Of a DNA stretch of 64,000 bases, positions 56,858 through 64,000 are shown piece after piece. The notes beneath the pieces are model-generated. The model did not search any database, was not told the DNA's origin, and saw only the letters and a program-made list of their open reading frames with translations. The translations under genes and the position numbers were made by a program. Position 1 is the stretch's first letter. Each line of letters starts with the position of its first letter. Source of the DNA: Simmondsia chinensis (taxonomy: Eukaryota; Streptophyta; Magnoliopsida; Caryophyllales; Simmondsiaceae); assembly GCA_018398585.1 (NCBI GenBank), contig JAGTTD010000014.1:17297387-17361386 (forward strand), written 5' to 3'.

Positions 56858-57383
56858 GAGGATATTAATTGTACTCACAGAAGCAGTAGAAACTTGAGAG
56901 CATCTGAAAGATCTTCTGTAGGCGTGTCAAGTGCAGGGTACTGCAGGGTTAATAGCTGCTGCGATAAAGATGTTGGTGTTGATATTTGGCTGATTTGGTA
57001 CGATATGGGCAGACCACCTAAGGTTAACTCTCCAAGTCAGATGTAAGCAAGGACAACAGGACCGTGGGCTAGAATTACTTTTCAATCTGCATCAATATGG
57101 AGTTCTTTAGCTGCATTTCAGAGGATATTAATTGTACTCACAGAAGCAGTAGAAACTTGAGAGCATCTGAAAGATCTTCTGTAGGCGTGTCAAGTGCAGG
57201 GTACTGCAGGGTTAATAGCTGCTGCGATAAAGATGTTGGTGTTGATATTTGGCTGATTTGGTACGATATGGGCAGACCACCTAAGGTTAACTCTCCAAGT
57301 CAGATGTAAGCAAGGACAACAGGACCGTGGGCTAGAATTACTTTTCAATCTGCATCAATATGGAGTTCTTTAGCTGCATTTCA
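56858..57383 (+). repeat. 263-bp perfect tandem duplication in the nested element
   Basis: Copies 56858-57120 and 57121-57383 both begin GAGGATATTAATTGTACTC and end TTTAGCTGCATTTCA; I see no difference between them. The duplication follows the unknown ORF and precedes the polypurine tract. Confidence 0.9.
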
Positions 57384-58071
57384 GATCTGGTTACTTGCAT
57401 GTTCTTGCTGTTGTATGAGTTTGCAAGGCAGTCAACACACTCAAGCTTTCTTCTATTACATAGCAAGTGATTTTTAAGTTCAACTCTCTTCCATTCTTGA
57501 GGACAAGAATGTTTTCAAAGGGAAGGGAATGTTATGATCCGAGAATCCAAAGCATGAGCTATTGTGACCTGGCTGCTGTCATGCTGCTGTTGGCTTGTTG
57601 CGGTTGGTGTTTTGGCTGCTATTTGATGATAGTTTAGGGTAGGGAAGTTGTATTAGCTTGTGGGTATTGTAACTAGAATAAGTTTTGATGTAATTAGTTG
57701 CATAAGTCTCATGTTAAGTCATGTAATAAGTGAACTCTAGTGGCATGTAGCCTAGGGGGTCAATGGCCGGTCAAGGTTGGCGGCTAATTAGTTAGATGGT
57801 AGTTAAGTCGGTTAGCTTGGTCCACATGCATTTTATCTCTAGATATTTTAGTCTTAAGCCATCCTAGAAGGAAGTAGTATAAATAGATGGCTCTAGCTTG
57901 TAATCCATAACAACTTTGATGAATGAATTTGATATCTTTTGATATCTCTCTCTACTTTCTCATCTTCTTTCCCTTCTCTCATCTAAACTCTAAACTCTCT
58001 TCTCATCTCATACTCTCACTATCCGAACCAAGGTTAAGGATCAAGAGCAATCTTGAAACCTTAACAGATGC

Positions 58072-59515
58072 TGACCAATGACTTTTAGCAATGAGAGCAG
58101 AGATAGAATCTCTGTATTCTAATCAAATTTGGGATCTTGTTGAGGCACCACCTGGCATTAAACCCATTGGTTGTAAGTCGGTTTACAAGAGGAAGAGAGG
58201 AATGGATAGGAAAGTGGAGACCTTCATGGCAAAACTAGTTTCTAAGTGTTATACCTAAAAGGAAGGTGTCGATTATGATGAGACCTGCTCGCCCGTGGCC
58301 ACGCTAAATTCCATTAGGATACTCTTGTCCATTACAGCTCGTTATGATTATGAGATATGACAAATGGATGTCAAGACAGCTCTTTTAAATGGTAGTCTTG
58401 ATGAAGAAATCTATATGGTGTAACCAAACGAGTTCATTAATAAAAATTAGGAGCATATGGTATGAAAGCTTAAAAGGTCTATTTATGAACTATAACAGGC
58501 ATCTCGCTCATGGAATAAAAGATTCAATGAAGCGATTAAGTCATACGGTTTTGTTCAATTAGTTGATGAACCATGTGTGCACAAGCGTAATACAGAGATG
58601 AAAGACTTAGGAGAAGCTAGCTATATTCTTGGGATCAAGCTTCTGCGAGATTGTAAGAGTAGGATGTTAGGTTTGTCTCAGGCTGCCTACATAGACAAGG
58701 TGTTGTCTAATTTTAACATGGCGGACTCCAAGAAGGGTTTATTGCTTTTCAGACATGGAGTGCCTCTTTCTTTAGAAAAATTTCCTAGAACATCTCAAGA
58801 GAAATAATTTATGAGGAATGTTCCATATGCTTCGGCTGTGGGAAGCCTTATTTATGTTATGTTATGTACTAGACTGGATATTTGCTTTGCCATTGGTATG
58901 GTTAGTAAATATTATTTTAATTCAGGTATTATGCATTGAGACGCAGTAAAGCATATTCTCAAGTACTTCAGAAGGACTAGAGATTATGTGGCAGTTTTTT
59001 ATGGTGACAAGCTAATCCTAGTGGGCTATATAGACTCAGATTTTTAGTCAGACATAGATGCTAGATGTTCGACATCTGGCTATGTATCTGCCCTCGGGGG
59101 TGAGCCATTAGTTAGAGGAGTATCAAGCAGTCTTGCATTGCTGATTCCACCATGGAAGCCGAATATGTGACTGTTTCAGAATCTGCCAAGGAGGCCTGTT
59201 GGCTAAAGAAGTTCCTTATGGAGCTGGAGGTTATTAAGGAGGGGCTTACACCTGTTGCCACTTTTTGTGACAACACTGGTGTGTAGCTAACTCTAAGGAA
59301 CTCAAGAAGCATAATCAGTACAAGCACATCGAAAAAAAGTATCACCTCATTCAGGACTATATGGAGAAAGAGGAGATTGAAATTCTGAAGGTTGATACCA
59401 TAGATAATATAGCTGATTCTTTCATTAAGACTTTGACTTAAAAGTCGTTTGAGTCACATTTGGATAGGATGGGAATGCATTGTATGGTGAATTGGGTTTA
59501 GGACAAGTGGGAGAT
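58072..59515 (+). pseudogene. Copia RT-RNase H remnant (family Z), YVDD deleted
   Basis: The RT resumes after the nested insertion: MRAEIESLYSNQIWDLVEAP, YKRKRGMDRKVETFMAKLV and QMDVKTALLNGSLDEEIYM. At about 58584 the frame jumps from EPCVHKR to EMKDLGEASYILGIKLL, so the segment holding the catalytic YVDD is missing. RNase H follows with CSTSGYVSALGG and EYVTVSESAKEACWLKKFL. The end merges into the polypurine tract before the 3' LTR. Confidence 0.85.
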
Positions 59516-61353
59516 TATTAGAGCTAATGTCCTAGGGAACCCAATTTATATGAACATTTTTATTAATTGAATAAAAGTTGTTTATTGTTGTCTATATGTT
59601 TATGAGCTTATATGCATGTGATGTTTATTTTTCAAAGCGCATATCATGAGATGGACGAAGTCCTTAAATGACATTTCGTATATCTGTTTTTGAGAATAAT
59701 GAAATTATGCCAGGGATAGACTAATAACAAATAAAATATTGTTTAATATACAATTTGTAGTCAGTTGATGAGTTGGGCTACTTGTCTGCTAAGACTATAA
59801 TGTAACATTTAGATAACTTATCTTAGTCATGTAGATGATGATCCGGAATGTTATGTTGGTGTACTACACTGTGACTGGTACACTGAATGGACCACGTGAT
59901 TTGCTCATCTCTGCACTACTATCGAAAGTGAGAAATTCATATATATCTTGTTTATACAATAACTCTAAATCTGGGAAATAGTTTTAGACTCCTGCATGGA
60001 ATGTTATTACTTTGGTACGCTAAATGGATATTATGCTCATTGAGTAATTGCATGAAGTGTAGTGGGAAGAGATATTATACTAGGAATCTACTTAGAATAG
60101 CGTCCCCTTAGTAGATTCGCTAGTTTTCGAATTGATTTGGGAGACTTTGGCCAGAACATTCCTTATGTTTGACATTTGGAATTGATACAGAAGTATTTTT
60201 TTATGTTAGTAAATTATTCGAGAAGGGCGATTTGGGAAATAAGAAGGTAAAGTGAGAAAGAATAACAATAGCGGTTTGAGTTATTTTTCTCATGGACATT
60301 TAGTAGAGGGGTCAATTGTGAGTAAACTATCACAGGAAAATTTAACGAGTAAATGTATTTATTACTAGAGTGCAATAAAACTTATTTAGTGGAATTAAGT
60401 TTTACTAAATAGTAGTCAATTGTTATTATGAGATGTTAATCAGATTTAACCTATTTGAAGCCAGGAATAAATTATCCTTGAGGTTCCTGTGTAAGCCTTT
60501 AATTTATGCACCTAAATAATCAAGAGAATTCATGAGATGAATTATTTATTCAAGAGTTGAATATATAATTTTTGTTAAACCCAAAAATTCATGAAATGAA
60601 TTGTTACAAGAAAATTAAAAAATAAAATAAATAAATACACAAAAATCGCACGGGCCAACCAGACAGGCACAAGTGGGCGATCTAGGTTCCCCCGGGCCAA
60701 TTAGCACACAACATGTGTTGCATGCTGGGCTGTCGATAAAGAGCTTGATCTGCGCCTCATGGCACGGATCACTAAGGGGCTGCCACGTGGCACCCCATGG
60801 ATTTAAAAATGTGCGATTGTTTTGGTTGTTTTTGTATTTGGATAACTATTTTTTTTACCTATAAAATGTACAATTTTATTTTTTTATTTTAAATTTTATG
60901 AGTAAGTTTTTGAGTACCTATAAATAGGAAGGTTTAGCTCATTAGAGTTTAATAATTATTGCTCTGTTTTTCTCCCAATTAATTATAGAATTAAAAAGGA
61001 GATATTCTGTCTTCTAGTTAATTCTTAAAAAATTGTTTATTAAGAATTACTTGATTTAACAATGTCCACACGTTCAGTGCCTAGGGAGAGTTGTGGAAAA
61101 GATATCGGTGGTATTATTGGAGCTTTTTTAGACTTACGGTCTTCAACGAGGAATGAAATTTATAGACTTATACTTTAAATTCGTATTTAATTGTTTTTCA
61201 TGGGTATGTCATCTATGTTATGCATTGTTATATCTAATTGGAGTTGAAAACACATATGTATTTAAAATTGGGAAATTTAAATCATGATTTCACTGTGCTA
61301 GATATTACCATTGTATGTAATTTTATTATGTAATTAATATTGCCCTCCCAACA
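59516..61353 (+). mobile_element. 3' LTR of the family-Z copia
   Basis: It starts TATTAGAGC, where the usual TG has become TA, and ends CCAACA. It is homologous to 47202-49280 along most of its length but lacks its long C run and its internal duplication. Confidence 0.9.
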
Positions 61354-61513
61354 AATTAACATTGGTAAACATTTTGTTCTACTTCCAGTCATGGGATCTA
61401 TCTTAGATTTAAATACAAGTTGAGACCTACATCTTACTTCTAAATACAAGTTGAGTGTGATAAACTAAAAATATGACCAAATATTATGTGTGTCATGATA
61501 CGATTCAGAACTC

Positions 61514-61514
<1 letters not shown>

Positions 61515-61592
<78 letters not shown>

Positions 61593-61611
61593 TGATGATG
61601 ATGATGATGAT
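61515..61611. repeat. (TAA)n(TGA)n microsatellite
   Basis: About 25 TAA units are followed by about seven TGA units. The isoleucine-rich frame on the minus strand is an artefact of it. Confidence 0.95.
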
Positions 61612-61851
61612 TAAAACTGAAAGAAATTTAGACATTACAATTTCAAAATATTTATAATTGATAAAATTAAAATATTTTTGAAGAATGAATTTAAAAAGGG
61701 GGAGGGGGTATTTATAGGCGGTGGGAGGAGGAAGGGAGGTTAACATATAAATTTTTTAACTTAGTTTTTTAATTAACTTGTAACCTCAAGCCAATTAAAG
61801 ATTGCATGCATGCCACCACGCTGACATGCAGCCAGACAACCTTGTTTATTA

Positions 61852-62126
61852 CTGAGGTGACACGGGTCAGACACATGTCATTGCATGGTTCTGACCCATT
61901 ATGACCCTATAACGGGTCAGGCTAGTGTCCGACACGAGTTACACATGACTCGTGTGATCACTTGCATGGATCGAGCCGGGTTCGGGTTTGATAGCTCCAA
62001 AAATTATTCTATATGCGGCCCACTACAACGGAGGTTGACTAGCCAGCATGTCGAGTTGGGTCATTTTACAGGTCCAGTCGGGTTGGGTTGGGTCATGGAT
62101 CAACAAGACCCATTGGCCACCTCTAA
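61852..62126. mobile_element. hAT-like MITE
   Basis: The right end is GGCCACCTCTA, the same TIR core as the hAT elements at 35895 and 37455. The left end, TGAGGTGACACGGGTCAG, is its degraded partner. The core is rich in GGGTCA and GGGTT words. Non-coding. Confidence 0.55.
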
Positions 62127-62169
62127 TCAACCATTTCAAATTTTATAAGATTTAAGGGTTGTTTGATAA

Positions 62170-63220
62170 TGTTGGAAAAAAAAGGGCAAGTGAGGCATCA
62201 AAATTCTCAAGCTCAAGATACTAGAGGCTAACTCGAATATTGGGCTAAATAAAACTTGTATCAGTTTACAGAAAATAGAAAGCCTCGAACTGAATACTAT
62301 AGAGATCAAATTAAAACAGAGGGACTTGAGACAAGATAATTTAACAACTTCAAAATAAAAGATTCAGAGTAGAAGGATTGAATCGAAGGCAGTTGCTGCA
62401 CCATAGAGTTCACTACAACCCTAAGTCATTTATGCCCCCGCTATGGTACATACAAGATCATCAGGCACTGTAACTCCAAGTGTTAACGACACCCAATACA
62501 AGAGCATACTCTCGGGTGATAGGTTGAGGAGTGTCCCAACTTGCTCAGTAACCAGAACATGGAGAAGAACTTAGAGAGAATTGAAGTGTAGAAGAGAAGT
62601 ATGAATTATGTGTTCTATGTCTTTAACAATGCCTCAAGGCACATTATTGATTATAAACAAAAATCTTAATGTTTAAGCAAAACTAAGTTATGGAATGTGG
62701 GCAAGAAATATGGCCTTAATTAGATAGGCGGGCGGATATGGAGGAGCAAATAACCCAGCCACAACTAGGGCAAAACAGTTATGGAAAGAGTGGGTAGTTA
62801 CACGGTCAAAACATGTACTCCTGCTCGGACATTTAGCCTCGAGCTTGAATAAGAAATGACTAACATGCCTTGAGCTTACACCCTCAAGGTTGTCAAAAAG
62901 AAGTCATCTCAATCTCGGACACATACATTCAAGCTCAATCCAAAGAACTCGCATCGAGTTCGTTTATGACAACTAAAAATACAATGTCTATAAAAGTCAA
63001 GTTTGGGACGGAAAAGGTCCACACCACACCAAACCATGATGTGGGTGGAGCGCGCTTGCGCATGTGGTCCACTAACCTCACTTAAGGCCCACAAGACTTG
63101 ACTAAGGACAAGGACATGAGGGCTTATAAAGTGGCTCTCCCCGCTCTACGTTTTCTATGTGGGATACAAGACTTGGCACTACTTAAACAAAATTGAAGCA
63201 TGATAGTTCAAAAATCCACA
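62170..63220 (-). mobile_element. Solo LTR of copia family X (minus)
   Basis: On the minus strand it starts near 63220, with AATTTTGTTTAAGTAGT and the CCCACATAGAAAACGTAGAG block, and ends CCAACA at 62170. Family CTCGAG motifs are present near 62840-62960. The flanks (GATAA, AGACA) do not give a clear duplication. Confidence 0.7.
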
Positions 63221-64000
63221 AGACAACAGTGAATTTTTTTAATTTTTTGTAAAATTTTCCTAAAAAATTGGAAAAGCTATTTAGCAGCCTAATTCAAGAA
63301 AACAATGTTTCAATTTTCTTTACTATTTGGAAAAATTTGATAACAGTTTGAAACTATTGTTCAAAAATTTTTCACCTCTGTATTCTTTAGAAGTTTCTTC
63401 ATATTTTGTCTTACTTTCAACTTTTGTCTCTTTTTTTCCTCCTCACTCCACCCTTTCTCTTTCTCACATGTTCTGCCGTCCTTACCACCAATTCTAACCT
63501 TCGACCTACAATCCACCCTTTAAGGCCAAAGACACATAAGACAGCCATGTGGTTGTCTAATGACACTCATCTTTGCAGAATGTAATAGAGCATGGTTTTT
63601 GCGTGCTTAAGTTTAAGCACCCCTTTTTTTATAGCTAAGCTCATTTGGGAGAACTCATTTGGGCTTTGTATTGAACTATCCGCTGCGGCGACTGTTTGCT
63701 ATATTTGTTTGTTATTAAGTGTAATGTCATCATTATAAACACAAATGTAAAACAAACATAAAAAAAGGGACTCACCGCGAGTAGGGAGTGAGCCTAAAAT
63801 CGGAACGCACGTCTTTGATCTCGACCACTTACCATTTTCAGACAAAAGGTTGTGATATTTCAGTGTATCCAACTTCTTAATATGCAAGTTCTTCTTATGC
63901 TTCAATTAAGAAGACTTTTTAATGTCTTTTTTGTGGATTATATATATATCGTAATAGAAAATTAAAGGGATATGGATCTAACTCAAGTGACAGTTACAAT
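63221..64000. other. AT-rich end of window, nothing recognised
   Basis: The first 150 bp (63230-63370) resemble the termini of the TIR element at 14983-15709 (runs of AATTTT(T)CC), so a related fragment may be present. No gene, RNA or complete repeat was recognised in the rest. Confidence 0.4.

Larger units (their letters stand above)
52767..58066 (+). mobile_element. Nested non-autonomous LTR element with mismatched LTRs
   Basis: GATGC duplications (52762-52766 and 58067-58071) enclose 5300 bp. The 5' LTR is 275 bp (52767-53041) and the 3' LTR is 537 bp (57530-58066); they share only the last 145-150 bp. TTGGTATCAGAGCC follows the 5' LTR as the primer site, and GTTTTCAAAGGGAAGGGAA precedes the 3' LTR, as in gypsy elements. 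No protease, RT or integrase motif was found; instead a long broken ORF of unknown type fills the interior. Confidence 0.85.
47202..61353 (+). mobile_element. Complete copia family-Z element with nested LTR element
   Basis: The 5' LTR is 47202-49280 (2079 bp) and the 3' LTR is 59516-61353 (1838 bp). The AATTA duplication lies at 47197-47201 and 61354-61358. The 5' LTR is followed by TTGGTATTAGAGTC, a slightly altered initiator-Met primer site; the 3' LTR is preceded by ACAAGTGGGAGA. The coding part is split by a nested element at 52767-58066. The LTRs differ at many positions, so the insertion is old. Confidence 0.9.

Noticed and set aside
61515..61611. A CRISPR-like or satellite array
   Set aside because: It is a simple trinucleotide microsatellite; no spacer structure exists here or elsewhere in the window.
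61465..61746. Isoleucine-rich minus-strand ORF
   Set aside because: It is the translation of a TAA/TGA microsatellite.

Overview
This window is nuclear DNA of a flowering plant, most likely a eudicot with a large, repeat-rich genome. The evidence is Ty1/copia, Ty3/gypsy, RTE, L1 and hAT elements nested in one another, plus one intron-rich gene of plant-organelle type. I do not name a species.

The only intact protein gene I can assemble is on the minus strand, from about 44.5 kb down to 14.4 kb. It is a bacterial-type elongation factor P (EF-P) with an N-terminal organelle-targeting-like region. Eleven exons, including a 14-nt microexon, join in one frame to 268 codons with GT-AG borders throughout. 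Intron 1 is 13.5 kb, and transposable elements (TEs) fill most of the longer introns.

Layout. 1-1361: partial copia LTR plus leader (family Z, plus strand). 1362-2588: LTR and gag start of copia family X (minus). 2589-13459: degraded copia Y (minus), split by a MULE-type MITE, a family-Z solo LTR, a SINE with a 5S-rRNA head and an RTE tail, and a second LTR element that itself holds a MITE. 13460-14414: no gene recognised. 14415-44387: EF-P gene; its introns hold four RTE or RTE-tail insertions besides one nested in a hAT, an L1, several MITE or hAT-like elements, two family-X copies, a hAT with its small relative, and a gypsy ending 28 bp from exon 1. 44388-44640: EF-P promoter region. 44642-47201: RTE fragment, perfect AT-rich hairpin, 3' end of another copia. 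47202-61353: complete family-Z copia with an AATTA target-site duplication (TSD), carrying a nested 5.3-kb LTR element that has no recognisable gag-pol but a long broken ORF of unknown kind. 61354-64000: microsatellite, hAT-like MITE, family-X solo LTR, unassigned AT-rich DNA.

The most unusual items are the 5S/RTE chimeric SINE (7250-7496), the orphan ORF and mismatched LTRs of the nested element (52767-58066), the EF-P gene with its microexon and TEs close to 5' splice sites, and a tRNA-like pol III promoter pair inside a hAT MITE. All coordinates and motifs were read by eye; no alignment or database search was run.
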